Assembly: GCA_004379165.1 (NCBI GenBank)
Contig: NKXK01000034.1
Span: 1 to 64,000 of the forward strand
DNA: 64,000 nt
Source of the DNA: Rhodocyclaceae bacterium
Lineage (GTDB): Bacteria > Pseudomonadota > Gammaproteobacteria > Burkholderiales > Rhodocyclaceae
Direction of reading: 5' to 3'
The translations under genes were made by a program, and so were the position numbers. Positions within the stretch are counted from its first letter, which is position 1. Every line of letters starts with the position of its first letter. Under the pieces are notes generated by a model. It was not told the DNA's origin, ran no database searches, and saw only the letters and a program-made list of their open reading frames with translations. This document shows, one piece after another, positions 1 to 8,186 of this stretch.

Positions 1-44
1 AGCATTTCTTCGCCGCGAATGCGCTTCAATTTCGATTCACCCAT
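1..44 (-). CDS. 5' end of an unidentified gene running off the left edge
   Basis: Only the first 14 codons are visible, reading MGESKLKRIRGEEM. The ATG at 44-42 is preceded by GGAG with a 7-base spacer, which supports a real translation start. The frame stays open to position 1. It lies just beyond the point where the upstream sir2 reading frame loses homology, so it probably belongs to inserted or rearranged DNA. The family cannot be identified from so few residues. Confidence 0.35.
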   Translation of the reverse strand, partial: MGESKLKRIRGEEM

Positions 45-109
45 CGGGTGACTCCATCAACTAACGCCAATCCTATAGCCTGCCAGCTTTTCAGGCGCCC
101 CGCACGTGA

Positions 110-625
110 TCAACTGAGATTTTTAGGTTCATTCAGCAAGCGGCAGCTAGAGGTATCGACACGGGGCAGGAAGCCATCGGCCGGCCAGATGCGGCCCTTG
201 CAGTTTTCGGTGCATTGGAGATGGTGGATCGAGCCATGAACCTCGCAGACGCTCGCAGTTGAGAAGTCGGCTTTCTGAAACTGGCCGTCGACATTGCTGG
301 TAAATACCCGCAGGCCGTGAGGCAACTGTTGGCCCAACGCAAGCAACCGGGCAAAACCGGCATGTGGCAGGGTGTCGCGATACAGCTGCAGACGGTGGCC
401 GTAGAAGCCCCAGGCAAGTTCGGGGTCACTAGCGAATGCTGACGGATTGGCGATGCGGGTGAAATCCATGCGTGCTTTGGCTAGTGCCGGATAGACGGCC
501 CAAAAACCACCGGGTCCGCGGAAATCCGGTAGTCCGGAATCAATCCCCATGCCGGCGCCGGCGGTAATCAGCAGGCCGTCAGCACTTTCCAGCCAATCGC
601 GGGCGCGGTCGTATGGATCAGTCAA
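110..625 (-). pseudogene. Sir2-family NAD-dependent deacylase, C-terminally truncated
   Basis: The 171-residue product has the sirtuin NAD-binding GAGMGIDSGLPDFRG motif near residue 23, the NVDGQ motif, the catalytic-His segment EVHGS and the first Cys pair of the zinc site (CTENC). It stops about 20 residues later. Family members are usually 240-290 residues with a second CxxC pair and more Rossmann fold, all absent here. Homology seems to end near position 125 (after CRLLNEP), and the last four codons come from unrelated DNA. The start is TTG at 625, overlapping the stop of the preceding small gene (TTGA), which suggests translational coupling. Probably non-functional. Confidence 0.75.
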
Positions 626-840
626 TGGCGCGGAGCGAGGGCGACGATGATGACCACCCCGAGCAAGACGATGAAGCCACGGATCGGGTTACGGGTAGCG
701 ATCGCTTCCCGCTCGGCGATTTCTCGATCGCGATCGGCAAGTTCGTTGAGCTTGCGCAGTGGTTCGTGGTGGTGATGACAAAACGGATCTGAGGTGGCAT
801 GTTGGCCCGGCGACATCCCGAAAAAATAGCTGGATGGCAT
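622..840 (-). CDS. Small His-rich, single-span membrane protein (hypothetical)
   Basis: A 72-residue frame starting at ATG 840, seven bases after the apbE stop and overlapping the sir2 start. The N-terminal half has a CHHHH cluster and a charged, helix-prone stretch (KLNELADRDREIAEREA). The C-terminus is one hydrophobic segment (GFIVLLGVVIIVALA) ending just after it, the pattern of a tail-anchored inner-membrane protein. The family is not recognised. Position inside the apbE-sir2 transcription unit supports expression, but the ribosome binding site is weak. The Cys/His cluster could bind metal or haem; that is a guess. Confidence 0.5.
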   Translation of the reverse strand: MPSSYFFGMSPGQHATSDPFCHHHHEPLRKLNELADRDREIAEREAIATRNPIRGFIVLLGVVIIVALAPRH

Positions 841-847
841 GGTTTGA

Positions 848-1885
848 TCAAGGAACGATCTCCATCTTGGGCGGCTTACCGATGAATTCCAGACGTTGAT
901 GCAGGGCGGCCGTGACCTGGATGTTGCTATCGGCGTCGATGCGCAACACCTGGGAGGTTTCGAGCTTGCGGGCCAGTTCGCGCCAGCGCTCTGGCCCGGC
1001 AATGAAAATCGGTTTGGACAGGGCATCGGACAGCGTGCCGCTCTTTGGACCAGCCGGGATGAGGACTGTCACCGCCTGAGTATGCGTGGCGGGGCGGGCG
1101 CTGCGCGGGTCGAGCAGGTGCGGAAAGCGCTGGCCCTCGAGCTCGAAGTAGCGTTGGTAATCGCCAGAAGTGCCTATGGCCTCGCCGTCGGCCAGCTTTA
1201 CCGTCGCCAGTGGCCCGGGCTGGCGTGGGTGCTGAATGCCGATGCGCCAGGGCTGGCCGCCCTTGCTGCCCAGCGCCATGACGTTGCCGCCGATATTGAT
1301 CAACGCGTTCTTCACGCCCTGTTCGCGTAGCAGGTGGGCGGCGCGGTCGAGGGCGACGCCCTTGAGGTAGCCCCCGAAATCGAGGGCGACCCGCCGGTTG
1401 CGACTGGTAACGGTGTTGCCTTCAATCTGGAGGTCGGCAATTGACGGCGCGGCCTTGCGCCAAGCCGCGAGATCGTTAGCAGCCGGCAAGCGGGCAGCGA
1501 ATTCGTCGGACTGAAAGCCCCAGAGTCCGATCAGGCGCCCGATGCCGGGGTCGAACAGGTGGTCGCCGCGGGCGGAAAGCTGCTGGGCTTCGCGAATGAA
1601 CGCGGCAAGCTCGTCGCTGACCGTCTGCGGTCGATCCGAAAAAATGGCCGAATTCAGGACCGTCAGTTCGGATTCCTGCCAGGCGTGAAAATGTCGATGC
1701 AGGCGGTCAAATTCGCGCAGGACGGCGGCAATGGCCTGCCGCCCCTGTTCGGCATCGCCTCCAGCGACCAGCACTTCGACGCGGGTGCCAAAGACGAAGG
1801 CCTGTTGTTCCTGCAACGGCGCCCGGCCGCAAGCGCCGAGCAGCAGGGCGCCGAGCAGCGCCGTCAGCGTCAGGAGAGTCCGCAT
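848..1885 (-). CDS. apbE: FAD:protein FMN transferase (ApbE lipoprotein)
   Basis: 345 residues, with a lipoprotein signal peptide ending at the lipobox LLGAC (Cys about 19). ApbE-family enzymes sit on the periplasmic side of the inner membrane and attach FMN from FAD to a threonine of flavoproteins such as NqrB/NqrC or RnfD/RnfG. Family features visible include FDPGIGRLIGLWGF, the GGYLKGVALDRA segment, the INIGGNVMALG motif and the C-terminal substrate region GTSGDY...HLLDPRS. The start overlaps the 3' end of gshB by 16 bases, so it is likely co-transcribed with the glutathione genes. No flavin-acceptor partner is seen in the window. Confidence 0.93.
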   Translation of the reverse strand: MRTLLTLTALLGALLLGACGRAPLQEQQAFVFGTRVEVLVAGGDAEQGRQAIAAVLREFDRLHRHFHAWQESELTVLNSAIFSDRPQTVSDELAAFIREAQQLSARGDHLFDPGIGRLIGLWGFQSDEFAARLPAANDLAAWRKAAPSIADLQIEGNTVTSRNRRVALDFGGYLKGVALDRAAHLLREQGVKNALINIGGNVMALGSKGGQPWRIGIQHPRQPGPLATVKLADGEAIGTSGDYQRYFELEGQRFPHLLDPRSARPATHTQAVTVLIPAGPKSGTLSDALSKPIFIAGPERWRELARKLETSQVLRIDADSNIQVTAALHQRLEFIGKPPKMEIVP

Positions 1886-2889
1886 GCGCGCTCGATGGCG
1901 GTGATGGTGGCGCCGGCGACATCGAAACCGGTCTGTTGGCGGATCTCGACCATGCAGGTCGGGCTGGTGACGTTGATTTCGGTGAGGTAGTCGCCAATGA
2001 CATCGATGCCGACCAGCATCAGGCCGCGCTTGATGAGGACGGGACCGAGGGCCTCGGCGATTTCCCGGTCGCGTGGGGAGAGCTCCTGCGCAACGCCGGT
2101 TCCGCCGGCAGCCAGGTTGCCGCGCGTCTCGCCGGCCTTGGGGATGCGCGCCAGAGACCAGGGTACGGGCTTGCCGCCGATGAGCAGGATGCGCTTGTCG
2201 CCCTGGCTGATCGCCGGCAGGTAGCGTTGGGCCATGATGGTGCGCTGCCCTTCGTTGGTCAGCGTTTCGAGAATGACGTTACGGTTGGGATCGTTGCGAT
2301 GGACGCGGAAAATCTGGCTGCCGCCCATGCCGTCGAGCGGCTTGAGGATGACGTCGCGTTCTTCGTCAATGAAGTGCTGCAGCTGGCCTAGGTCACGGCT
2401 GACTACGGTCGACGGTGAAAAGTGGGCAAATTCGGCAATCGCCAGTTTTTCTGAGTGTTCGCGCAATGCCCGTGGCCGATTGAAGATGCGAACACCTTCG
2501 GCTTCGGCGCGCTCCAGCAGCCAGGTAGCGGTGAGGTATTCGAAATCGAAGGGCGGGTCCTTGCGCATCAGCACCGCATCGAAGGACTTGAGCGGCAGCC
2601 AGCTGCGACCGGTTTCACGGTACCAGTCATGATCGTCCGGACGCATGTGCAGGTGCAGCGCCTCGCCAAAAACACCCCCGGCGTGACCATCGCCGGGCTT
2701 GCGCCAGCCGAGCGTCGAGCAATCGATGGCATAGACCTCATGGCCGTGCTTTTCGGCAGCGCGCATCATGGCTATTGACGAGTCCTTCCAGGCCTTCAGG
2801 CTGGCCAGCGGGTCAAGGACGAAAGCAACTCGCAGTGAGCGCTCGCTGCCGCCGAGCAGGTGTTTCTCAAAGTGCAGTTGCTGGGCCAC
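1870..2889 (-). CDS. gshB: Glutathione synthetase
   Basis: 339 residues, ATP-grasp fold. It joins gamma-glutamylcysteine to glycine with ATP hydrolysis, the second step of glutathione synthesis. Diagnostic segments are FVLDPLASLKAWKDSS at the N-terminus, MRKDPPFDFEY, the ATP-grasp core VILKPLDGMGGSQIFR and the metal-binding C-terminal part with GIDVIGDYLTEINVTSPTC. The start is GTG at 2889, two bases after the gshA stop, so gshA-gshB form an operon. About 18 residues precede the usual N-terminus; no alternative start lies nearer. Confidence 0.95.
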   Translation of the reverse strand: MAQQLHFEKHLLGGSERSLRVAFVLDPLASLKAWKDSSIAMMRAAEKHGHEVYAIDCSTLGWRKPGDGHAGGVFGEALHLHMRPDDHDWYRETGRSWLPLKSFDAVLMRKDPPFDFEYLTATWLLERAEAEGVRIFNRPRALREHSEKLAIAEFAHFSPSTVVSRDLGQLQHFIDEERDVILKPLDGMGGSQIFRVHRNDPNRNVILETLTNEGQRTIMAQRYLPAISQGDKRILLIGGKPVPWSLARIPKAGETRGNLAAGGTGVAQELSPRDREIAEALGPVLIKRGLMLVGIDVIGDYLTEINVTSPTCMVEIRQQTGFDVAGATITAIERACGLS

Positions 2890-2891
2890 CG

Positions 2892-4178
2892 TCAGGCGAT
2901 CTCGGGCGCCGTGCGCTCAAGTTCAATAGCTGCCGCCACGCAGGCGAGACGACCGACCACGCCGTAGGCGTAAAAGCGGTTGGGTGGGGAGTCAGGGTTG
3001 CCGCTGCGGTAGTCGGGCAGGTTGCACCCGGTCTCAAAGGCCAGCGGCTCGAAATGCATGCCCGGTGCGTTGAGGTTCTCGTCCTTGCCGCGGCCGGTAT
3101 GTACGCGGTAGAAGCCGCCGACAACGTAGCGGTCGATCATGTAGATCACAGGTTCGGCAACGGCTTCATTCAGTGTCTCGAAGGAGTGCACGCCTTCCTG
3201 GATCAGGACCTCGGACACTTCGAGGCCTTCCTTGACCACGCTCATCTTGTTGCGCTGCTTGCGGTTCAGCGCGATGACCTCGTCGACGTTGCGAACGGTC
3301 ATGACGCCCATGCCATACGTGCCGGCATCGGCCTTGACGACGACGTAAGGCGTTTCGTCGATGCCGTACTCCTTGTACTTTTCGCGGACGATATCGAGAA
3401 CGGCGGCGACATTCGCGGCGAGACATTCCTCGCCCTGACGCTCGTGGAAGTTGATGCTGCGACAGACGGAAAAAGCCGGGTTGATCCGCCAGGGGTCGAT
3501 GCCGATGGCCTTGGCAAAGTCGTTGGCGACTTCGTCGTAGGCGGCAAAGTGATTTGACTTGCGGCGGACGGCCCAACCGGCGTGCACCGGGGGCAGGACC
3601 ACCTGTTCGTCGAGATTCTGCAGGATGGCGGGGATGCCGGCCGAGAGGTCATTGTTGAGCAGTATGGCGCAGGGTTCGAAGCCGGCGACACCGAGACGCC
3701 GGCCGTTGCGTACCAGTGGCTCGAGCAGCAGTTGCTGACCGTTGGGCAGGTCGACCGGCGTCGGTGCGATGATGTCCGGCAACAGGCTGCCGATGCGGAC
3801 ATTGAGACCGGTCTGCTTGAGAATGGCAGCAATCTGCGCGACGTTCTGCAGGTAAAAGGTGTTGCGCGTATGGTTTTCCGGGATCAACAACAGGCTGCGC
3901 GCTTCCGGGCAGAATTTTTCGATGGCGCTCATCGCCGCCTGCACGCAGAGCGGCAAGAAGGCCGGGTTTAGGTTGTTGAAACCGCCGGGGAAGAGGTTGG
4001 TATCGACCGGTGCCAGCTTGAAGCCGGAGTTGCGCAGGTCGCACGACGAATAGAAGGGCGGCGTGTGCTCCCCCCACTGGCCGCGCAGCCAGTGCTCAAT
4101 CTGCGGACTGGCATCGAGGAAGCGGCGCTCGAGTTCGAGCAGGGGGCCGGTGAGGGCGGTGGTCAGGTGCGGAACCAT
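2892..4178 (-). CDS. gshA: Glutamate-cysteine ligase, proteobacterial GshA type
   Basis: Catalyses ATP-dependent formation of gamma-glutamylcysteine, the committed step of glutathione synthesis, in the cytoplasm. The 428-residue protein is of the small class found in many betaproteobacteria rather than the E. coli class. Family hallmarks include APVDTNLFPGGFNNL, LLIPENHTRNTFYLQN, VVVKADAGTYGMGVM and SPPNRFYAYGVVGRLA. The ATG at 4178 (MVPHLTTAL) is the family's usual start; an upstream in-frame GTG at 4217 would add 13 residues. It is the first gene of the gshA-gshB-apbE unit and is divergent from the ABC-F gene, so its promoter must lie in the roughly 130-base gap. Confidence 0.93.
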   Translation of the reverse strand: MVPHLTTALTGPLLELERRFLDASPQIEHWLRGQWGEHTPPFYSSCDLRNSGFKLAPVDTNLFPGGFNNLNPAFLPLCVQAAMSAIEKFCPEARSLLLIPENHTRNTFYLQNVAQIAAILKQTGLNVRIGSLLPDIIAPTPVDLPNGQQLLLEPLVRNGRRLGVAGFEPCAILLNNDLSAGIPAILQNLDEQVVLPPVHAGWAVRRKSNHFAAYDEVANDFAKAIGIDPWRINPAFSVCRSINFHERQGEECLAANVAAVLDIVREKYKEYGIDETPYVVVKADAGTYGMGVMTVRNVDEVIALNRKQRNKMSVVKEGLEVSEVLIQEGVHSFETLNEAVAEPVIYMIDRYVVGGFYRVHTGRGKDENLNAPGMHFEPLAFETGCNLPDYRSGNPDSPPNRFYAYGVVGRLACVAAAIELERTAPEIA

Positions 4179-4311
4179 GTGCTGTCTCAGGGTGAAGTTT
4201 TGTTTTAATGGGACCAAATCTTACACCGCAGTGCACAATGATAGGGCAAGGCGGGGGGTAAAAAGGGTAAAATTTGCCGCTTGTTGAAATACTTACCGGG
4301 TTGAAACCAAC

Positions 4312-5934
4312 GTGCTTGTCGCAGCCAACATCACCATGCAGTTTGGGGCCAAGCCCCTGTTCGAAAACGTCAACGTCAAGTTCGGCGAAGGCTACCGCTA
4401 CGGCCTGATCGGTGCCAACGGTGCCGGCAAGTCGACCTTCATGAAGATTCTCTGTGGGGCATTGGAGTCTTCTGCCGGCAACGTCTCGAAGGATGTGCAC
4501 GAGCGCATGGCCTACCTGCGCCAGGACCAGTTCGCCTATGAAGACATGCGCGTGCTCGACGTGGTGATGATGGGCCACGAAGAACTGTGGGCCGCCATCC
4601 AGGAACGCGATGCGATCTACGCCAATCCGGAAGCGACCGAAGACGATTACATGCGTGCCGCCGAACTGGAAGGCAAGGTCGGCGAGTACGACGGCTATAC
4701 CGCCGAGTCGCGTGCCGGCGAACTGCTGCTGGGCGTTGGCATTCCGACCGAGCAGCACGACGGCCCGATGCGTGAGGTCGCCCCGGGCTGGAAGCTGCGC
4801 GTACTGCTCTGCCAGGCGCTGTTCGCCAACCCGGACATCCTGCTGCTCGACGAACCGACCAACAACCTCGATATCAACACCATCCGCTGGCTGGAAGACG
4901 TGCTCAATGCGCGCGAGTCGACGATGATCATCATCTCCCACGACCGCCATTTCCTGAATCAGGTCTGTACCCACATGGCCGACCTCGATTACGGCAAGAT
5001 CACGACCTACGCCGGCAACTACGACGACTTCATGGAAGCCTCGGCGCAGGCGCGTGCCCGCCAGCAGGCGGCGAACAGCAAGGCCAAGGAGCGTATCAAC
5101 GAGTTGCAGGAGTTCGTTCGTCGCTTCTCGGCCAACAAGTCCAAAGCCAAGCAGGCGACCAGCCGCCTGAAGCTGATCGACAAGTTGAAGCCGGAAGACG
5201 TCAAGCCGTCGTCGCGCCAGTATCCGTGGATCCGCTTCGACTACGACGAGAAGCAGAAGCTGCACCGTCAGGCGGTCGAAATCGAAAACCTGTCCTTTGC
5301 CTACGAAGGCAGTGAGCGGAAGATTTTCAACGACCTCACTATCACCATTAATGCCGGCGAGAAGATCGCCATCATCGGTGAGAACGGCGTCGGCAAGACG
5401 ACTTTCCTCAAGCTGCTGATGGGCGAACTGCAGCCGCAATTCGGTACGCTGAAGTGGGCGGAAAAGGCCAACCCCGGCTACTACGCGCAGGATCACTCCG
5501 CGGAGTTTGCCGGCACGCAGAGCCTGACCGAATGGATCGTCGGTTATGCCCGCAATTCGGTCGAGGAGGGCGGCGATCTGGAAACGCTGGTGCGCGGCAC
5601 CCTCGGCCGTCTGCTCTTCTCCGGTGACGAGGTGAAGAAGTCGGTCAATGTCATCTCTGGTGGCGAGCAGGGTCGCATGCTCTTCGGTAAGTTGATGCTC
5701 TCCCGCCCGAATGTGCTGGTGATGGACGAGCCGACCAACCACCTTGACATGGAATCCATTGAAGCCCTTAACACCGGCCTCGAGAAATTCCCGGGCACGC
5801 TGATCTTCGTCTCGCACGACCGCGAATTCGTTTCCTCGCTGGCGACGCGTGTGTTCGAGGTCAAGGGCGACGGTAGCATCGTCGATTACCTTGGTGGTTA
5901 CGAGGATTACCTGGCGTCGCTCGGCGTCGAGTAA
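4312..5934 (+). CDS. ybiT: ABC-F family ATPase, YbiT type
   Basis: 540 residues with two ABC ATPase domains and no membrane segments. Walker A motifs are GANGAGKST (about residues 34-42) and GENGVGKTT (about 357-365). Two Walker B/D-loop segments read [12 protein letters not shown] and [13 protein letters not shown] charged inter-domain linker (about 240-310) carries the P-site tRNA interaction region of ABC-F proteins. The family acts on ribosomes, relieving stalls or gating elongation; the specific role of YbiT-type members is poorly defined. It opens with a GTG start ([12 protein letters not shown], the family's usual N-terminus) and a weak ribosome binding site. It ends before a strong terminator. 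Confidence 0.92.
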   Translation: MLVAANITMQFGAKPLFENVNVKFGEGYRYGLIGANGAGKSTFMKILCGALESSAGNVSKDVHERMAYLRQDQFAYEDMRVLDVVMMGHEELWAAIQERDAIYANPEATEDDYMRAAELEGKVGEYDGYTAESRAGELLLGVGIPTEQHDGPMREVAPGWKLRVLLCQALFANPDILLLDEPTNNLDINTIRWLEDVLNARESTMIIISHDRHFLNQVCTHMADLDYGKITTYAGNYDDFMEASAQARARQQAANSKAKERINELQEFVRRFSANKSKAKQATSRLKLIDKLKPEDVKPSSRQYPWIRFDYDEKQKLHRQAVEIENLSFAYEGSERKIFNDLTITINAGEKIAIIGENGVGKTTFLKLLMGELQPQFGTLKWAEKANPGYYAQDHSAEFAGTQSLTEWIVGYARNSVEEGGDLETLVRGTLGRLLFSGDEVKKSVNVISGGEQGRMLFGKLMLSRPNVLVMDEPTNHLDMESIEALNTGLEKFPGTLIFVSHDREFVSSLATRVFEVKGDGSIVDYLGGYEDYLASLGVE

Positions 5935-5950
5935 TTGCCGATTTTGGCCC

Positions 5951-5970
5951 GTTTTTCGGGTTGACCGCAG
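5951..5970 (+). repeat. Copy of a dispersed TTCACCGCAG-type motif (intergenic)
   Basis: GTTTTTCGGGTTGACCGCAG lies between the ABC-F stop and its terminator. Very similar 18-22-base sequences occur about 15 more times in this window, mostly inside coding regions (positions are listed in the findings). This is the only copy lying wholly between genes. Function unknown. Confidence 0.4.
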
Positions 5971-5997
5971 CCGTCGGAATTCCCCATAGGGGGCAGC

Positions 5998-6031
5998 AGG
6001 CCGGTTCGCGATCGCGACCGGCCTTTGTTTT
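5998..6031 (+). terminator. Rho-independent terminator of the ABC-F gene
   Basis: The stem AGGCCGGTTCGCG / CGCGACCGGCCT has a two-base loop, one bulge, and is followed by TTGTTTT. It lies 64 bases after the ybiT stop and immediately before the convergent SRPBCC gene's 3' end, so it may act for both strands. Confidence 0.8.
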
Positions 6032-6033
6032 GC

Positions 6034-6504
6034 CTACTGGGCCGTGCCGTCGGCCGCCAGCGTGCGGATGATGCGTACGCAGTCAAGGTCGGACTGGTGA
6101 TAGGCGGACTTGATGTAGTCGATGTAGGCCCGCTCTTCCGAATTCGGGTTGGCGGCGAAGCTGGTGGTGTAGGCGAAGCGCAGGAAGAGTGCGCCGGGTT
6201 CCGGTTCTTCGATGGTGATGGTCAGGCTGCCGCCGGCATGTTGCTCGCCGGGCTGGATGTCGAAACGCACCCAGTGGTTATCCGCCTGCGTCACCTTGTC
6301 TTCGATGACGGCAGCGCCGAAATTGAGCTGGCGGCGCAGGTGTGCCTCTGTGCGCTCGACGATGGTGCAGGAGACCATGCCGGGCAGGAAGGGCACAGGA
6401 TTGTCGACGCGGTGGCACAGGCCGGCCCAGACCTGATCGCGAGAGAGGGCAGTGACCAGCGGATTCTGCGGGTCGTTGATGGCGATGAGATGTTCGAATT
6501 GCAT
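6034..6504 (-). CDS. SRPBCC-fold protein, DUF1857/AtaL-like
   Basis: 156 residues, no signal peptide or membrane segment. The opening MQFEHLIAINDPQNP and the segments CHRVDNPVPFLPGM and RFAYTTSFAAN fit the DUF1857 (AtaL-like) group of the SRPBCC/START superfamily, a helix-grip fold that binds small hydrophobic ligands. The biological role of bacterial members is not established. It is a single gene, divergent from rsuA (23 bases apart) and convergent with the ABC-F gene. Confidence 0.75.
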   Translation of the reverse strand: MQFEHLIAINDPQNPLVTALSRDQVWAGLCHRVDNPVPFLPGMVSCTIVERTEAHLRRQLNFGAAVIEDKVTQADNHWVRFDIQPGEQHAGGSLTITIEEPEPGALFLRFAYTTSFAANPNSEERAYIDYIKSAYHQSDLDCVRIIRTLAADGTAQ

Positions 6505-6527
6505 GGGCGAATGTTAACATCGCCGCC

Positions 6528-7235
6528 ATGGAACTAGAACGCATCCTGCACAAACATGGTTTCGGCACGCGCAAGGCCTGCCGGGGGTTGGTCCGCCACG
6601 AACGGGTTTTGGTTAACGGCGTGCTCAGCGACGATCCGTTTGCCGATTTTCCGACTGATGGCCTGGTTTTCACCGTCGATGGTGTTGATTGGCCGTATCA
6701 GGAACAGGCGGTGTTGATGCTGAACAAGCCTGCCGGTTACGAGTGTTCGCGCAAGCCGCAGCACCACCTCGGCGTGCTGGAGCTGCTGCCGGTGCAGTTG
6801 CGCGAGCGCGGCGTGCAGCCGATTGGCCGGCTCGACGAGGACACCACCGGCCTGCTGATCATCACCGACGACGGGCAGTTGAATCATGTGTTGTCGTCGG
6901 GCAAACGCAAGGTGCCCAAGGTCTATCTGGCGACGACGAAGCACGAACTCGATGCCGCGCAGATCGCCCAACTGCTTGAAGGCGTGCTGTTACATGATGA
7001 ACCGGCGCCGATCGCCGCGGCCGCTGTGGAAATAGCCGGGCCGAACCTGCTGCGCCTGACGCTGACCGAAGGCAAGTACCATCAGGTGAAGCGGATGGTG
7101 GCGGCGGTCGGCAATCGGGTCGAGGCGCTGCATCGCGAGGCGGTGGGCGCGTTGACGCTGCCGGAGGATCTTCCGGCTGGCCACTGGCGCTGGCTGTCTG
7201 CGGTGGACCTGGAAAAACTGGTGAAATCGACATGA
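6528..7235 (+). CDS. rsuA: 16S rRNA pseudouridine synthase RsuA
   Basis: 235 residues. The N-terminal S4-like RNA-binding domain (about 1-60; LERILHKHGFGTRKACR, RVLVNG) is followed by the RsuA/RluB/E/F catalytic domain. The catalytic aspartate lies in the GRLDEDTTGLLIIT motif, and KPAGYECS and YHQVKRM are family signatures. RsuA-type enzymes convert U516 of 16S rRNA to pseudouridine during 30S assembly. The last codons overlap the oxyR start by four bases (ATGA), so the two genes are translationally coupled. Confidence 0.9.
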   Translation: MELERILHKHGFGTRKACRGLVRHERVLVNGVLSDDPFADFPTDGLVFTVDGVDWPYQEQAVLMLNKPAGYECSRKPQHHLGVLELLPVQLRERGVQPIGRLDEDTTGLLIITDDGQLNHVLSSGKRKVPKVYLATTKHELDAAQIAQLLEGVLLHDEPAPIAAAAVEIAGPNLLRLTLTEGKYHQVKRMVAAVGNRVEALHREAVGALTLPEDLPAGHWRWLSAVDLEKLVKST

Positions 7236-8146
7236 CCCTGACCGAAATGCGTTACATCGTGGCGCTCGCTCGTGAGCGCCATTTTGGCAAGGCGGCGGAA
7301 GCCTGCCACGTCAGCCAGCCGACCTTGTCGGTGGCACTGAAGAAGGTCGAAGGCCAACTGGGCGCGGCCTTGTTCGAGCGGACGGCTTCGGATGTGCGGA
7401 TTACCGCACTGGGTGAGCGCATCGTCGCACAGGCGCGGCGGGTGCTGGATGAGGCGGTCAAGCTTGAGGAAATCGCGCAGTCCACCGGTGACCCGATGAG
7501 CGGTCAGTTGCGTGTCGGCATCATCTACACCATCGCGCCCTATTTGCTGCCTCAGATGATCCCGGCACTCAGTCGTGAAGCTCCGAAAATGCCCCTGTTT
7601 CTGAAGGAGGATTTCACGGGTAACCTGATTCCGGCATTGAAGGCCGGCGAGCTTGACGTCATCGTCATCGCGCTGCCCTTCGCCGAACCGGGGCTGGTGG
7701 CGCAGCCGGTGTATGAGGAACCCTTCCGTGTCGTCGTTCCGGCCGATCACCCTTGGGCGACGCGGGAGGCGGTCATCGGCGATGAACTGGATGGACAGAA
7801 CCTGCTGCTGCTGGGACAGGGCAACTGTTTCCGCGATCAGGTGCTGGAGTCCTGCCCGCGCCTGACTGAGCCGGATGCACTTGAGCATTCGCTGGAAGGC
7901 AGTTCGCTGGAGACGATCCGCTACATGGTTGCCAGCGGTGCCGGGGTGGCGGTGATGCCAAGCACGGCGGCCGATCCCTTGATCGACCGGGAGCGCATGG
8001 TGCGGGTACTGCCTTTTGCCGGCCGGCAGCCGAAACGAACGGTGGGTCTGGTCTGGCGGGTGACTTTCCCGCGGCCGCAGGCGATTGATGCCGTGCGCGC
8101 GGCCCTGCTTTCCTGCCAGTTGCCGGGGGCGACGCCCGTTCGCTGA
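7232..8146 (+). CDS. oxyR: Hydrogen peroxide-sensing LysR regulator OxyR
   Basis: 304 residues. The N-terminal winged helix (about 1-60) has the LysR helix-turn-helix HFGKAAEACHVSQPTLSVAL; the rest is the periplasmic-binding-like sensor domain. Cys199 and Cys208 in GNCFRDQVLESC fall at the same residue numbers as the peroxide-sensing disulphide pair of E. coli OxyR, which strongly supports the assignment over other LysR proteins. Oxidation would switch on antioxidant genes; no obvious OxyR target such as katG or ahpC lies in the window. It is coupled to rsuA. Confidence 0.92.
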   Translation: MTLTEMRYIVALARERHFGKAAEACHVSQPTLSVALKKVEGQLGAALFERTASDVRITALGERIVAQARRVLDEAVKLEEIAQSTGDPMSGQLRVGIIYTIAPYLLPQMIPALSREAPKMPLFLKEDFTGNLIPALKAGELDVIVIALPFAEPGLVAQPVYEEPFRVVVPADHPWATREAVIGDELDGQNLLLLGQGNCFRDQVLESCPRLTEPDALEHSLEGSSLETIRYMVASGAGVAVMPSTAADPLIDRERMVRVLPFAGRQPKRTVGLVWRVTFPRPQAIDAVRAALLSCQLPGATPVR

Positions 8147-8163
8147 GTGTCGCTGGTGACCGG

Positions 8164-8179
8164 CGTTTCACGTGAAACG
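8164..8179. other. parS site (ParB-binding palindrome)
   Basis: CGTTTCACGTGAAACG is a perfect 16-base palindrome. It matches the conserved chromosomal parS consensus TGTTTCACGTGAAACA at all 14 inner bases. It lies in the 40-base gap between the converging oxyR and porin genes. The identical 16-mer recurs at 16232 and a close variant at 30967. ParB-parS complexes load SMC and segregate the origin region. Confidence 0.85.
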
Positions 8180-8186
8180 TACGGCG

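Noticed and set aside
40-130. Integron attC site at the sir2 junction
   Set aside because: No complete RYYYAAC...GTTRRRY pair with the right spacing; only a loose GTTAGTT and short hairpin are present.
4096-5817. A 573-codon open frame antisense to the ybiT ABC-F gene
   Set aside because: High-GC genes often have an open mirror frame. The product is low-complexity and has no start signal or family feature, while the plus-strand product is a clear ABC-F ATPase.
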